DNA of 64,000 nucleotides from Lentzea guizhouensis (GTDB lineage Bacteria; Actinomycetota; Actinomycetes; Mycobacteriales; Pseudonocardiaceae): positions 7,502,001 through 7,566,000 of the forward strand of contig NZ_CP016793.1 of NCBI RefSeq assembly GCF_001701025.1. The letters are read 5' to 3'. The position numbers and the translations under genes were made by a program. The notes under the pieces are model-generated. The model made no database searches, was not told where the DNA came from, and worked only from the letters and a program-made list of their open reading frames with translations. Below are positions 43,201 to 51,462 of this stretch, piece after piece (within the stretch, counting starts at the first letter, position 1; each line of letters opens with the position of its first letter).

Positions 43201-44103
43201 GCCGCCGCTCTCGTGGTAGCTGCTCAGGGTGAGGGTGTTGCCGCGTTTGCGCCGCCAGGTCTCGAGCAGGGCGTGGCTGACGTGGGGGAGGACGCCGGGT
43301 TCGCCGGTGGCGTCGGCGACGAGGCGGGCGACGAGTCCGGTCTCGAGCGCGCAGCCGACCTCGACGGCGGGCTGGGTGATGGCCCTGCGCAGCTCGTCGG
43401 TGGTCATGGGGCCGACGAGGACCTGGGCGTTCTCGACGGCCCTGGCGAGGTCGGAGTAGCGGGCGCAGTGGCCGTAGAAGTCGGCTCGCATGCCGATGAC
43501 GGTCTTCTGCGTGCGTGCGGTGATCTTCGCGATGAACTCGTCGCGGTGGGGGAGGGCGAAGACCTCCTCGAACTGGTCGACGACGAGGAGGTCGTGCTCC
43601 GGCGGCGTGTCGTGGGTGGCGGGGGTGATCAGCGCGCCGTCGCGGTGGGCGAGCAGGCCGGCGCGCAGCAGGGAGGACTTGCCGGAGCCGGACGCGCCGA
43701 CGACGAGGACGGTGTCGTGCTCGTCGAGCTTGGCCAGGAGCTTGGCGACGAGCCTCTCGCGGCCGAAGAACCGGTCGGCGTCCTGCTCGGTGAACGCCTT
43801 GAGCCCGACGTAGGGGGAGTGGCCCGCGGGTTCGTCGGTGATGGTCTCGCCGATCTCGCGCCAGCGGCGTTCCCACTGCTCCTCGTCGCCGCCGCAGGCG
43901 CGGACGAACGCGAGGGTGACGGCGAGGCTGGGCAGCTTCTGGCCGCGGGCGGCGTCGGCGAGCGTGCTGGGGGAGTAGTGGCTCAGGCGGCCGAGCTCGC
44001 GGTAGCCGGGGGAGCCGGCCTTCTCGCGGAGCTTGCGCAGGTCGAACGCGAACTGTTCGACGGGCCCGGCGAAGGGGTCGAGAGGTCGTTCCGGGCGAGG
44101 CAT
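40282..44103 (-). CDS. HTH-nSTAND-WD40 membrane protein, frame broken by a 46-bp duplication
   Basis: An N-terminal XRE-like HTH (about 15-75) is followed by an nSTAND NTPase: SPYVGLKAFTEQDADRFFGRE, Walker A GASGSGKSS (136-144), Walker B DLLVVDQFEEVF (171-182). A membrane helix at about 471-492 precedes a cytosolic-to-extracytosolic WD40 propeller (repeated LWDLTDP, FSPDGT, GHTD). At residue about 843 the frame is lost because 46 bases are exactly duplicated (41484-41529 and 41530-41575); everything from there to 40282 is out-of-frame reading. With one copy, the protein would continue to 40410, 1215 residues. Such proteins are regulatory or death-domain-like STAND ATPases, function unknown. 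Confidence 0.85.
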   Translation of the reverse strand: MPRPERPLDPFAGPVEQFAFDLRKLREKAGSPGYRELGRLSHYSPSTLADAARGQKLPSLAVTLAFVRACGGDEEQWERRWREIGETITDEPAGHSPYVGLKAFTEQDADRFFGRERLVAKLLAKLDEHDTVLVVGASGSGKSSLLRAGLLAHRDGALITPATHDTPPEHDLLVVDQFEEVFALPHRDEFIAKITARTQKTVIGMRADFYGHCARYSDLARAVENAQVLVGPMTTDELRRAITQPAVEVGCALETGLVARLVADATGEPGVLPHVSHALLETWRRKRGNTLTLSSYHESGGIARAIANTAETAYTGLDAHQQTQARQVFLRLVNPGDGTEDTKRRVKRTELAADDVVEHLATARILTVDDDTVEISHEAVIQGWPRLRDWLAEARDDLRVHRRLTAAAADWEAHDRDPGSLHRGVPLTQATDWADREPDALNPAEKAFLDASTAAAEHDVAIDKRRTTNLRRVVALLAALLLVATTATVFAVRAQRQTTEQQTIALAQKAIAEANVLQDDDPGLASQLRLAAYRLTGLPAARDALLSTFAGPHVTLLEGHTDATSYAVFRPDNKVLATVGDDKALILWDLTDPHHPTELGRIHAGDDATHHMTFSSDGTLLVTANWDGLIRLIDVSDPRNPVEKGRVSGHDGQVQSVLLTKDARTLISSGKDRTIRVWSLADNRATPVRTIEGHADLVHGLALNASGTVIGSSSWDGTVRLWDLATGTPLSTVDPSNGDFAIDSVAFSPDGTTMATGADNGELRLWDVRDPRAPALISSATDHVFSVHALAFSPDGRFLASGGGDKSTRLWDLREKNNLRAAAALTGHTDTLWSLEFSADSRHLVSTSTDTAIRMIDIPGLDQHGHRDPDDRHRQPHRPAPQLDRVGPRLRPPRPVLRHRLLRRRRQAVAPGRPPPARGRHPPPRARRRVNHHRHAHPRRHPLLVDSRRQRPLGHQRPHRATPHRRPAHRHRVDRRRHLQPRRRTPRDRRQHRLDPALGRHHPCLPHPHRPVHHSRGRERRGRPAAALHRGRPHAGHRGRRPRTGAVGRPQPRPATRPPRHPHRREHPPHPARRPGRARRGHERRRARQRHGVRQHGQHRHPVGPHRPRRTAQTRHRPPRGPAAAARHLLPRRNAAGRGHHGRPGARLGRPRPRETGRTRGAARAHRPPVGSRLRTRRPHHRLQRHRPHGPGVGHRRGGDRLTRVCDYDGAPVHSTVGAPLPRRRAEATLLINMLHLSLTCTFVVRKGCAVSMSRCRTTTVGQRRDRPVARRV
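40410..41495 (-). pseudogene. WD40 C-terminal half of the nSTAND protein (in second frame)
   Basis: Continuous coding frame MIDIDSLTVPHHSWTVWDLV to the stop at 40410, with further WD40 blades (LWDTSDP, LWDVTTP, LWDLTDP, VWDVRDP, FAPDGH, GTDRTVRVWDID). It has no ribosome binding site of its own, and its first residues are the product of the duplicated unit. It is the detached end of the gene starting at 44103. Confidence 0.85.
41484..41575. repeat. Exact 46-bp tandem duplication
   Basis: The unit (beginning GATGTCGATCATCCGGATCG, ending GTCGAGACCAGG) occurs at 41484-41529 and again without gap or mismatch at 41530-41575. Since 46 is not a multiple of three, the copy shifts the WD40 gene out of frame. 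Removing one unit gives a 1216-codon open frame including stop. Confidence 0.97.
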
Positions 44104-44148
44104 GGTCAGGATTCTGTCATCAGCGGTCAGTTTGCTTGTCTTGATTAC

Positions 44149-44164
44149 TTCAGTGTTGGCTGAA
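44149..44164 (-). promoter_or_regulatory. AT-rich dyad, copy B
   Basis: TTCAGTGTTGGCTGAA, with flanks TTGATTAC and ATAAAC. TTCAG/CTGAA pair perfectly. It lies 45 bases before the nSTAND-WD40 start and overlaps the stop codon of the HTH gene upstream (stop at 44150-44152). Confidence 0.65.
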
Positions 44165-44869
44165 ATAAACCATCATCCGGTAGTCGTCTTCGCCGGGCAG
44201 GTGCAGGACCTCATATGCCAGGAGGAGATCGCCCCAGCGTTCCTCGCCGGTGGTGGGCGGGAGGGTGGCGGCCTTGTCGTAGCGGCTGGTGAAGGCGTGG
44301 CCTGCGGTGAGGGAGAGCTCGAACGCGAGGGCGTTGGCGGCGTGGTCGTTGAGGTCGGCGGCCGCCCGCAGGGCAGCGGCGCGGGTGTCGGCGATGGCGT
44401 CCCAGTCGGGGTAGTGGGCTTTGGCTTCGGGGCTGAAGGCGAAGCGGGCGAGGTTGGGTTCGTCGGTGCCGGCGATGGCGCGGAACGCTGGTGTGGCGGC
44501 GATGACGTCGCCGGCCGGGGTGAGGATGCAGGCGGGGGTGGGGTCGAGGGCGTCGAGGATCTTGCGGACGGTGGGCCGCAGCGGTTGCGGAGCCGGTGGG
44601 GCGCAGGCGGTGTCGGCCTTGATGAGCCGGTAGAGGTGGACGCGTTCGTCGGCGGTGAGGGAAAGCGCGTCGGCGAGGGCGAGGAGGACCTGGCCGGAGG
44701 GGGAGCGGTCGGTGCCGCGTTCGAGGCGGGTGAGGTACTCGACGCTGATGCCGGCCCGGTCGGCGAGCTCGCCGCGGCGCAGGCCGGGGGTGCGGCCGGG
44801 GGTCTCGGGTGCAGGGGCGGTGGCTTCGCGGCGGGCGCGCAGGAAGCGGCCGAGGGCGTTGTCGGGCAT
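44150..44869 (-). CDS. XRE/MmyB-type transcriptional regulator
   Basis: A 239-residue regulator. The N-terminal HTH is LGRFLRARREATAPAPETPGRTPGLRRGELADRAGISVEYLTRLERGTDRSPSGQVLLALADALSL, the usual start of this large actinobacterial family, followed by the PAS-like MmyB ligand domain (ACILTPAGDVIAATPAF, ARFAFSPEAKAHYPDWD). ATG 44869. It directly precedes the nSTAND-WD40 gene and may regulate it. Its stop codon sits in the conserved AT-rich dyad. Confidence 0.9.
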   Translation of the reverse strand: MPDNALGRFLRARREATAPAPETPGRTPGLRRGELADRAGISVEYLTRLERGTDRSPSGQVLLALADALSLTADERVHLYRLIKADTACAPPAPQPLRPTVRKILDALDPTPACILTPAGDVIAATPAFRAIAGTDEPNLARFAFSPEAKAHYPDWDAIADTRAAALRAAADLNDHAANALAFELSLTAGHAFTSRYDKAATLPPTTGEERWGDLLLAYEVLHLPGEDDYRMMVYFSQH

Positions 44870-44880
44870 CGGTGGCGAGT

Positions 44881-45729
44881 TTAGGCGCGGTCGAGGTGCG
44901 CGAAGACCGGCTTGAGGTCGGCGGCCAGGTCTCTCTCGACGTTCGAGTGGAAGAGGCTGATCGTGGCGAGGTGCGGTGTCCAGGTCTCGCAGAAGTAGAT
45001 GACGGCCATGAAGGAGAGGCGGACGTTGCCGGCGACGTGGGTGAACGGCGGGAGGGGGTGGGGGAGCAGTTCTTCGGCGTTGATCTGGTCGCAGAACCGG
45101 TGGTAGGTCGTGTAGTCGGCGGGGACCAGCAGGAGGAGCTGGTGTGGTTCGAGCCGGGTGACGGATTCCCGCAGTTCCCAGCGCAGTGCGTCGCTGCAGC
45201 AGTCGATGCGCAGGATGACCAAGCGTGCCTGGTCCATCAGGGCGATGACGTCAGCCTGCCAGCGTTCGTCTGTGGAGTGGATCCGAGCGGCACCGGGGCG
45301 AAGGGTGTCCTCTGCCGGGTCGCCGAGTCCGACCAGCGGGCCATAGCGGGCGAAGACCCTGGCGAGGCTCTCTTCCTCGGTTCGCAGGTTGAGACCGTAG
45401 AGGGTCGGTGCATACCGGACGGAGACGCGGCCGGCGGCGTGGTCGCTGTGGAACGTCCGCAGGTAGAGCACAGGAGGCCGGGAATCGCGCGCCATGACTT
45501 CGGCTGCGGAACGAGCCAGGCGTCGTTTGGCGGCCAGGACGAGGTGGCCGCCGAAGTGGTACAGGGGCAGGGCACACAGCCGCACGAATAGGTAGATCGC
45601 GATGAACAGCGCTGGCCAGGCGAGCCAGCCGATGGCCCGGTGCAAGGGCTGGAAGAGCGTGTGCGCGAAGGCGGGCAGCACGATGACAGGGCTGCTGGCG
45701 ATGGCGCGGAGCAGCCAGCCGATGACCAT
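44881..45729 (-). CDS. Hypothetical membrane protein
   Basis: About 282 residues. Two hydrophobic segments near the N-terminus (WLLRAIASSPVIVLPAFAHTLF and WLAWPALFIAIYLFVRLCAL), then a cytosolic alpha/beta domain: PVLYLRTFHSDHAAG, ALMDQARLVILRIDCCSDALRWELRE and LEPHQLLLLVPADYTTYHRF. This arrangement resembles TIR- or transferase-like folds behind a membrane anchor, but I cannot assign it. The start is ATG 45729 or GTG 45741; the frame upstream lies opposite the aldo/keto reductase. It ends 11 bases before the HTH gene. Confidence 0.6.
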   Translation of the reverse strand: MVIGWLLRAIASSPVIVLPAFAHTLFQPLHRAIGWLAWPALFIAIYLFVRLCALPLYHFGGHLVLAAKRRLARSAAEVMARDSRPPVLYLRTFHSDHAAGRVSVRYAPTLYGLNLRTEEESLARVFARYGPLVGLGDPAEDTLRPGAARIHSTDERWQADVIALMDQARLVILRIDCCSDALRWELRESVTRLEPHQLLLLVPADYTTYHRFCDQINAEELLPHPLPPFTHVAGNVRLSFMAVIYFCETWTPHLATISLFHSNVERDLAADLKPVFAHLDRA

Positions 45730-45811
45730 TTGTACCCGCACGGCTACCGAGTGTAGAGGGGCCCCGACGCGGTCTCCCTCACGTTCACCGCGCCGGGTGA
45801 TGCTGTCGATC

Positions 45812-46756
45812 ATGCGATACCGACTGTTCGGACGGACTGGGCTGCGTGTTTCGGAGCTGTTGCTGGGGTGCATGACGCTGCGCACGGAGGAGGAGGCGCG
45901 GCGGGTGGTCGATGCGTACGCGGAGGCGGGTGGGAACTTCCTGGACACCGCGTCGGCGTACGGGGAGAGCGAGGAGGTGCTGGGGGCGGTGCTGGGGCGC
46001 CGGGAGCGGTTCGTGGTGGCGACGAAGTACACGTTGTCGCGGGACGCGGATGATCCGAACGCGGGTGGGAACCACCGGAAGAACCTGGTGGGGTCGTTGG
46101 AGCGGAGTCTGCGGCGGTTGCGGACGGACTACGTGGACGTGTTGTGGGTGCACCTGTGGGATCGGCGGACGCCGGTGGAGGAGACGATGCGGGCGTTGGA
46201 CGACGTGGTGCGGGCGGGGAAGGTGCTCTACGTCGGGGTGTCGGATGCGCCGTCGTGGTTCGTGGCGCGGGCGAACACCTTGGCGGAGTGGCGGGGGTGG
46301 ACGCCGTTCGCGGGGGTGCAGGTGCCGTACAGCCTGGTGCGGCGGGATGTGGAGCGGGAGCTGTTGCCGATGGCAGAGGCGCTCCAGCTCAGTGTGGCGG
46401 CGTGGGCTCCGCTCGGGGGCGGGATGCTGGCCGGTGAGACGCGGGTGGATCTGGCGAGCTTGTCCGCGGGGGAGCGGGCGGTGCGGGAGGAGGTGCACCG
46501 GGTCGCCGCGGAGATGGGGTGCACGGCGGCGCAGGTGGCGTTGGCGTGGGTGCGGCAGCAGGGGGTGTTGCCGTTGGTGGGGATGCGCACGCCGGAGCAG
46601 GTCGCCGATGCGGTGGCGGGGCTGGGGGTGGTGTTGCCGCCGGAAGCGGTCGCGCGCCTGGAGGCGGCGGCCCCGTTCGAGCGGGGCTTTCCGGCGGACT
46701 TCATCGCCGAGTGCGAGGCGAGTGCGTTCGCGTTCGGCTCGGGTGTGGTCGTGTGA
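45812..46756 (+). CDS. Aldo/keto reductase
   Basis: A 314-residue NADPH-dependent reductase with a TIM-barrel. Family marks: RYRLFGRTGLRVSELLLGCM, FLDTASAYGESEEVLGAVL with the catalytic Asp-Tyr pair (about 48 and 53), FVVATKYT with the Lys, VDVLWVHLWD (His) and the cofactor loop VPYSLVRRDVERELLPMAE. All catalytic residues are present. ATG 45812. It is divergent from the membrane protein at 45729. Substrate unknown. Confidence 0.92.
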   Translation: MRYRLFGRTGLRVSELLLGCMTLRTEEEARRVVDAYAEAGGNFLDTASAYGESEEVLGAVLGRRERFVVATKYTLSRDADDPNAGGNHRKNLVGSLERSLRRLRTDYVDVLWVHLWDRRTPVEETMRALDDVVRAGKVLYVGVSDAPSWFVARANTLAEWRGWTPFAGVQVPYSLVRRDVERELLPMAEALQLSVAAWAPLGGGMLAGETRVDLASLSAGERAVREEVHRVAAEMGCTAAQVALAWVRQQGVLPLVGMRTPEQVADAVAGLGVVLPPEAVARLEAAAPFERGFPADFIAECEASAFAFGSGVVV

Positions 46757-46763
46757 TGAGCGG

Positions 46764-46976
46764 CTACGTGATGAGTCCGGGCAGGACGCCGGGGACGCGT
46801 TTGCGGCGCAGCCAGATCTTGCGGGAGCCGTCGCCGTAGAGCAGCGTGCGGGAGAGCTCCCAGCCCGCGAACTCGGCGTGGATGGCCAGCTGCGTGGTCG
46901 CGGTGCGGCGAGAGATGCCGGGCGGCAGGCGCAGCGGCCGGTACTCCCAGTCCCCGTCGATCACCCCTTCGTCCAT
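46764..46976 (-). CDS. DUF5703 family small protein
   Basis: A 70-residue basic protein: DWEYRPLRLPPGISRRTATT, then IHAEFAGWELSRTLLYGDGS and RKIWLRRKRV, matching the actinobacterial DUF5703 family of unknown function. ATG 46976 overlaps the end of the lipoprotein gene by 16 bases, so the two are probably coupled. Confidence 0.8.
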   Translation of the reverse strand: MDEGVIDGDWEYRPLRLPPGISRRTATTQLAIHAEFAGWELSRTLLYGDGSRKIWLRRKRVPGVLPGLIT

Positions 46977-47632
46977 GGCGAGATCACCTGTATCCCTCCG
47001 TTGTCGCCGGACGTGACGGTGACGCGTCCGGTCTCCTGGTCGACGCTGACCGTGTTGGGCTGGCGCACGGTGGCGAACCGGTGCTTCTCGGACGGTTCGC
47101 CAGCGGCGACGTTGAGTCCGACGACCTCGTTGCGCTCGGTGAGCGTGATCCACGCGATGTCGCGCTTGGCGTCGTAGGCGATGCCGTAGGGCGCGCCGGG
47201 CAGGGGGTAGCGCTGGCGCATGATCAGCGGGTCGATCGAGAACGCGATGAACTCGCCGCCGCGGGTGTCGACGACGAGCAGGCGGCCGAAGCGGTCGGCG
47301 ACGGCGTTGGTGGCTCCTTCGCCAGCGCGCAGGCCGGGGCCGCGGGTGGGGGAGCCCTTGTCGTCGGTGGTCATCTCGAACACCGCGCTGCGCAGCCGGT
47401 CGAGCTCGACCTGGCGGCCGTTGACCTCGTACCTGCGGGTGGTGTCGCCCTCGGTGAACGTGCCGCCGGGCGTGATGTCGCCCTTGAGGTCGGTGTTCTG
47501 GGCGGGGGAGAGGGCGGGCTTGGCGGCCTCGAGGGTTTCGGCGACCTGCAGCGGGTCCTGGGACTTGTCGCTCTGTCCGCACGCTGCGAGCAGCGCCGCG
47601 GTGGTCAAGATCAGAGCTGCGAGCCGGTGCAA
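46961..47632 (-). CDS. Secreted lipoprotein with beta-propeller-like repeats
   Basis: A 223-residue lipoprotein. The TTG at 47632 gives HRLAALILTTAALLAACGQS: a short positive start, hydrophobic core and lipobox LAAC at Cys 18. GGAGG lies 6 bases upstream, which decides the start against the longer frame to 47692. The mature part contains RFGRLLVVDTRGGEFIAFSI, YGIAYDAKRDIAWITLTERN and HRFATVRQPNTVSVDQETG, resembling YncE-like propeller blades. It probably sits outside the membrane; function unknown. The AT-rich dyad copy C lies upstream at 47748. Confidence 0.8.
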   Translation of the reverse strand: MHRLAALILTTAALLAACGQSDKSQDPLQVAETLEAAKPALSPAQNTDLKGDITPGGTFTEGDTTRRYEVNGRQVELDRLRSAVFEMTTDDKGSPTRGPGLRAGEGATNAVADRFGRLLVVDTRGGEFIAFSIDPLIMRQRYPLPGAPYGIAYDAKRDIAWITLTERNEVVGLNVAAGEPSEKHRFATVRQPNTVSVDQETGRVTVTSGDNGGIQVISPWTKG

Positions 47633-47747
47633 GTCGTTCCTCCGTGGTTCTGCGTGGTCTTCCAGGATGCCTGGAGGGCTCGTGAAGGTCACGCAAGGGG
47701 GTGGGGTGAAACTCGTTCGGAGGATCCGGTTCTATGTTCATGATTAT

Positions 47748-47763
47748 TTCAGTGTAGACCAAA
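47748..47763 (-). promoter_or_regulatory. AT-rich dyad, copy C
   Basis: TTCAGTGTAGACCAAA with flanks TGATTA and ATTAAAT, the third copy of the element at 40266 and 44149. It lies 115 bases before the lipoprotein start (55 before the longer alternative). Confidence 0.55.
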
Positions 47764-47847
47764 ATTAAATACCGACCAGTTGCACTAAGCACGACGACTA
47801 ACGGTCCCCAAAAGCAACCAAGGACAAAGAGGTAGCGTTTGCGCTGG

Positions 47848-48813
47848 TCAGGGCATCGGGCGTTCGGGGTAGGAGAGCTCGATGGCGCTCACGTCGTCCA
47901 GTGCCGCGCGGATGGCGGGCGGGAGGGTGAGTGCTTCGACGTCGAGTGAGGCGATGAGCTGGTTGGTGTCGCGGGCGCCGACGACGGGGGCGACGACGCC
48001 GGGCCGGTCGCGGACCCATGCCAGGGCGACGCACAACGCGGAGGTGCCGAGTCCTTCGGCGGCGGTGCTGACGGCTTGGACGATGCGTGCGGCGCGGTCG
48101 GTGCGGTGTTGTTCGACGTAGCCGGCGAAGTGGGGGGAGGCGCCGCGGGAGTCCGGTGGGGTGCCGTTGCGGTATTTGCCGGTGAGCACGCCGCGGCCGA
48201 GGGGTGCCCAGGGGAGGAGTCCGAGGCCGTGGTGCTGGGCGGCGGGGACGACTTCGCGTTCGATGCCGCGTTCGAGCAGGGAGTACTCGTGCTGGGTGGA
48301 GATCAGCGGGTAGGTGGTGGGGGTCATGGCGGCGGTGGCGAGTTGCCAGCCGCTGTAGTTGGAGATGCCGGCGTAGCGGACTTTGCCGGCGGTGATGGCG
48401 GTGTCCATCGCGGACAGGGTTTCTTCGACGGGGACGGTCGTGTCCCAGGCGTGGAGTTGCCAGAGGTCGATGTGGTCGACGCCGATGCGGCGCAGGGAGC
48501 CGTCGAGTGCGGTGAGCAGGGCGCCGCGGGAGGCGCCGCCGCCGAAGGGGCCTTCGGTGCGGCGGGCGACGGCTTTGGTGGCGATGACGAGTTCGTCGCG
48601 GGGGACGATTTCGCCGAGGAGGGTCCTGAGGATGCGTTCGGATTCGCCGTCGGTGTAGACGTCGGCGGTGTCGACGAGGGTGCCGCCGGCGTCGGTGAAG
48701 GCCATGAGTTGGGTGGCGGCCTCGTCCGGGTCGGTGTCGCGGCCCCATGTCATCGTGCCCAGTCCGAGGCGGGAGACGCGGAGGCCGCTGCGGCCGAGGT
48801 GTCGCTGTTCCAC
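47848..48813 (-). CDS. Aldo/keto reductase
   Basis: A 321-residue reductase of the same fold as the one at 45812 but only distantly similar. Marks: GRSGLRVSRLGLGTMTWG, TLVDTADVYTDGESERIL (catalytic Asp and Tyr), LVIATKAV (Lys), IDLWQLHAWD (His) and TQHEYSLLERGIEREVVPAAQ. The start is GTG 48813. It lies divergent from the LLM oxidoreductase with 72 bases between. In actinomycetes an aldo/keto reductase is often near the uppP cluster. Confidence 0.92.
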   Translation of the reverse strand: MEQRHLGRSGLRVSRLGLGTMTWGRDTDPDEAATQLMAFTDAGGTLVDTADVYTDGESERILRTLLGEIVPRDELVIATKAVARRTEGPFGGGASRGALLTALDGSLRRIGVDHIDLWQLHAWDTTVPVEETLSAMDTAITAGKVRYAGISNYSGWQLATAAMTPTTYPLISTQHEYSLLERGIEREVVPAAQHHGLGLLPWAPLGRGVLTGKYRNGTPPDSRGASPHFAGYVEQHRTDRAARIVQAVSTAAEGLGTSALCVALAWVRDRPGVVAPVVGARDTNQLIASLDVEALTLPPAIRAALDDVSAIELSYPERPMP

Positions 48814-48885
48814 GTGCGCGATGCTAAGGGGTGATCATCGTGTGAGCCTGGCAATCGGTGTTACTGACCGGTAGGGTCTCGCTGC

Positions 48886-49935
48886 GTGAAGCTCGGACTG
48901 AACCTCGGATACTGGGGCGCCGGCAACGACGCTGCGAACCTTGAGCTGGCCAAGGAGGCCGACCGGCTCGGCTTTTCGGTGGTGTGGGCCGCGGAGGCCT
49001 ACGGTTCCGATGCGCCGACGGTGCTGGCGTGGGTGGCTGCGCAGACCGAACGCATCGACGTCGGTAGTGCGATCTTCCAGATCCCGGCGCGGACGCCTGC
49101 GATGGCGGCGATGACGGCGGCCACTTTGGACACGTTGTCGGGTGGCCGGTTCCGGATGGGGCTGGGGGTGTCGGGGCCGCAGGTGTCGGAGGGGTGGCAC
49201 GGTGTGCGGTTCGACAAGCCGTTGGCGCGGACGCGTGAGTACGTGGAGATCGTGCGGCGTGCGTTGACGCGGGAGAAGCTGCGTTTTGAGGGTGAGCACT
49301 ACACGCTGCCCTTGCCTGATGGGCCCGGTAAGGCGTTGCAGTTGACGGTGCACCCCGTCCGTGAGCAGATCCCGATCTACCTGGCGGCGGTGGGGCCGAA
49401 GAACCTGGAGCTGACGGGGGAGATCGCGGACGGGTGGCTGGCGATCTTCTTCTCGCCGGAGTTCTCCGCGGAGTCGCTTGCGAGTGTGAAGGCGGGCCGG
49501 GAGAAGGCCGGCAAGTCGATGGACGGTTTCGACGTCGTGCCGACGGTGCCGTTGATCGTGGGGGATGACTGGAAGGCGTGTGCTGATCCGGTTCGGGCGT
49601 ACACGGCGTTGTACGTGGGTGGGATGGGCAGTCGCAAGCAGAACTTCTACAACAACCTGATGGTGCGGATGGGTTTCCCGGCTGAGGCGGAGGAGATCCA
49701 GGAGAAGTACCTGGCCCGTGACTACTCGGGTGCGATGGCGGCGATCCCGTTGGAGTTCCTGGACGCGACGTCGTTGCTGGGGCCGAAGGAGCGCATAGCA
49801 GACAAGATGCGGGCGCTTGCTGGCGCGGGGGTCACCACGCTGTCCGTTTCGCCGATGCTGCAAGATCTGGAGCAGGGGATCGCGGGCCTTCGCACCGCGG
49901 CCGAGGCTTTGGATCTGGCAGGAGTGGGTAGTTGA
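48886..49935 (+). CDS. LLM class F420-dependent oxidoreductase
   Basis: A 349-residue luciferase-like monooxygenase-fold enzyme, probably using coenzyme F420. Marks: [83 protein letters not shown] and [25 protein letters not shown] 48886. Its stop overlaps the uppP start (TTGA), so the genes are coupled. This gene order (F420 oxidoreductase, uppP, histidine phosphatase) is recurrent in actinobacteria. Confidence 0.9.
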   Translation: MKLGLNLGYWGAGNDAANLELAKEADRLGFSVVWAAEAYGSDAPTVLAWVAAQTERIDVGSAIFQIPARTPAMAAMTAATLDTLSGGRFRMGLGVSGPQVSEGWHGVRFDKPLARTREYVEIVRRALTREKLRFEGEHYTLPLPDGPGKALQLTVHPVREQIPIYLAAVGPKNLELTGEIADGWLAIFFSPEFSAESLASVKAGREKAGKSMDGFDVVPTVPLIVGDDWKACADPVRAYTALYVGGMGSRKQNFYNNLMVRMGFPAEAEEIQEKYLARDYSGAMAAIPLEFLDATSLLGPKERIADKMRALAGAGVTTLSVSPMLQDLEQGIAGLRTAAEALDLAGVGS

Positions 49936-50759
49936 GCTGGTTGCAGGCTCTGGTCCTCGGACTGGTCCAAGGACTGACGGAATTCCTGCCGATTTCCAGC
50001 AGTGCGCACCTGCGCATCACGTCGACGCTGTTCTTCGGCAACGACGCGGGCGCTTCGTTCACGGCGGTCATCCAGTTGGGGACCGAGGTGGCGGTGCTGA
50101 TCTACTTCGCCAAGGACATCGGGCGGTTCATCTCCGCCTGGTTCCGCGGCTTGTTCAACGCCGAGGCGCGCAAGGAGAGGGACTACCGGCTGGCCTGGTA
50201 TGTGATCATCGGTTCGGTGCCGATCTCGGTTCTGGGTTATCTGCTGAAGGACGAGATCCGGACGTCGGCGCGGAACCTGTGGATCACGGCGACGATGCTG
50301 GTGGTGTTCGGTCTGCTGCTGGGGTTGGCGGACCACCTGGCGAAGCAGCAGCGTGACGAGTTGCGGATGAAGGATGCGATCGGGATGGGGTTGGCGCAGG
50401 CGCTGGCGTTGATTCCGGGTGTGTCGCGGTCGGGTGGCACGTTGACGGCGGGGTTGTTCCTGGGTCTGACGCGGGAGGCGGCGGCGCGGTATTCGTTCCT
50501 GCTGGCGATTCCGGCGGTGTTCGGGGCGGGGTTGTTCTCGATTCCGGATGTGCTGGAGCGGTCGGGTTCGGGTGTGCAGGCGTCGATTCCGCAGATGGTC
50601 GTGGCGACGGTGATCTCGTTCGTCGTGGGGTACGCGACGATCGCGTGGTTGTTGAAGTACGTTTCGAAGCACTCCTACTCGGCGTTTGTGTGGTATCGGC
50701 TGATGCTGGGTCTGGTGCTGATGGGGCTGCTGTCGATGGGGTTGATCCAGCCGATCTAA
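49932..50759 (+). CDS. uppP: Undecaprenyl-diphosphatase UppP
   Basis: A 275-residue membrane phosphatase that recycles undecaprenyl diphosphate for cell wall synthesis; overproduction gives bacitracin resistance. Marks: [19 protein letters not shown] (E-rich active region, residues about 9-27), and the second block [40 protein letters not shown]. About eight hydrophobic helices. The start is TTG 49932, overlapping the upstream stop, unusual but consistent with coupling. Confidence 0.96.
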   Translation: MSWLQALVLGLVQGLTEFLPISSSAHLRITSTLFFGNDAGASFTAVIQLGTEVAVLIYFAKDIGRFISAWFRGLFNAEARKERDYRLAWYVIIGSVPISVLGYLLKDEIRTSARNLWITATMLVVFGLLLGLADHLAKQQRDELRMKDAIGMGLAQALALIPGVSRSGGTLTAGLFLGLTREAAARYSFLLAIPAVFGAGLFSIPDVLERSGSGVQASIPQMVVATVISFVVGYATIAWLLKYVSKHSYSAFVWYRLMLGLVLMGLLSMGLIQPI

Positions 50760-50769
50760 GGTGGGTGCC

Positions 50770-51462
50770 GTGGCCACGGTGATCCTGCTTCGACATGCTC
50801 GTTCGACCGCCAACGGTTCCGGTGTGCTCGCCGGGAGGATGTTGGGTGTGGGTTTGGACGAGCGGGGGCAGGCGCAGGCCGCGGCTCTCGTCGCGCGGTT
50901 GAGGGACGTTCCGGTGGCGGCGGTGGTGTCGTCGCCGTTGCAGCGGTGTGAGGAGACGCTGGCGCCGTTGCTGGCGGACCGGGAGCTGGAGGCGGTCGCG
51001 GAGCCGGACGTGTCCGAAGTGGATTACGGGGCGTGGACCGGCAAGGCGCTGAAGGACCTGTTGAACGAGCCGTTGTGGACGGTGGTGCAGCAGCACCCGT
51101 CGGCGGCGGTGTTCCCCGAGGGTGAGGGGTTGGCGCACGTGCAGGCGCGTGCGGTTGCCGCTGTGCGTGCGCATGATGCGCGGATCACGGAGGAGCACGG
51201 TCCGGGTGCGGTGTGGGTGTTGTGCTCGCACGGTGATGTGATCAAGTCGGTGCTGGCGGATGCGCTGGGTGTGCATCTGGACGGGTTTCAGCGGATTGTG
51301 GTGGACCCGTGTTCGGTGTCGGTGGTGCAGTACACGCAGACGCGGCCGTTCGTGTTGCGGGTGAACGACAACGGCGGGGATCTGGCGGGTGTGGTGCCGA
51401 AGGCGCCGCCGCAGGAGGAGCCGTCGTCGGACGCTACCGTGGGTGGCGCGACCGGGACCTGA
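50770..51462 (+). CDS. Histidine phosphatase family protein (MSMEG_4193-like)
   Basis: A 230-residue phosphoglycerate-mutase-like phosphatase. The catalytic RHG-type motif is VILLRHARSTAN, with Ala in place of the usual Gly; the second His lies in VLCSHGDVIKSV, and LDERGQAQAAALVARL and SSPLQRCEETL complete the pattern. It matches the actinobacterial MSMEG_4193-like subfamily that follows uppP. GTG 50770 is preferred to 50761 since the family begins at the VILLRH strand. The usual next genes (DUF3090 and SCO1664-like) are not present; an ECF sigma gene follows on the other strand, overlapping by 29 bases. Confidence 0.88.
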   Translation: MATVILLRHARSTANGSGVLAGRMLGVGLDERGQAQAAALVARLRDVPVAAVVSSPLQRCEETLAPLLADRELEAVAEPDVSEVDYGAWTGKALKDLLNEPLWTVVQQHPSAAVFPEGEGLAHVQARAVAAVRAHDARITEEHGPGAVWVLCSHGDVIKSVLADALGVHLDGFQRIVVDPCSVSVVQYTQTRPFVLRVNDNGGDLAGVVPKAPPQEEPSSDATVGGATGT

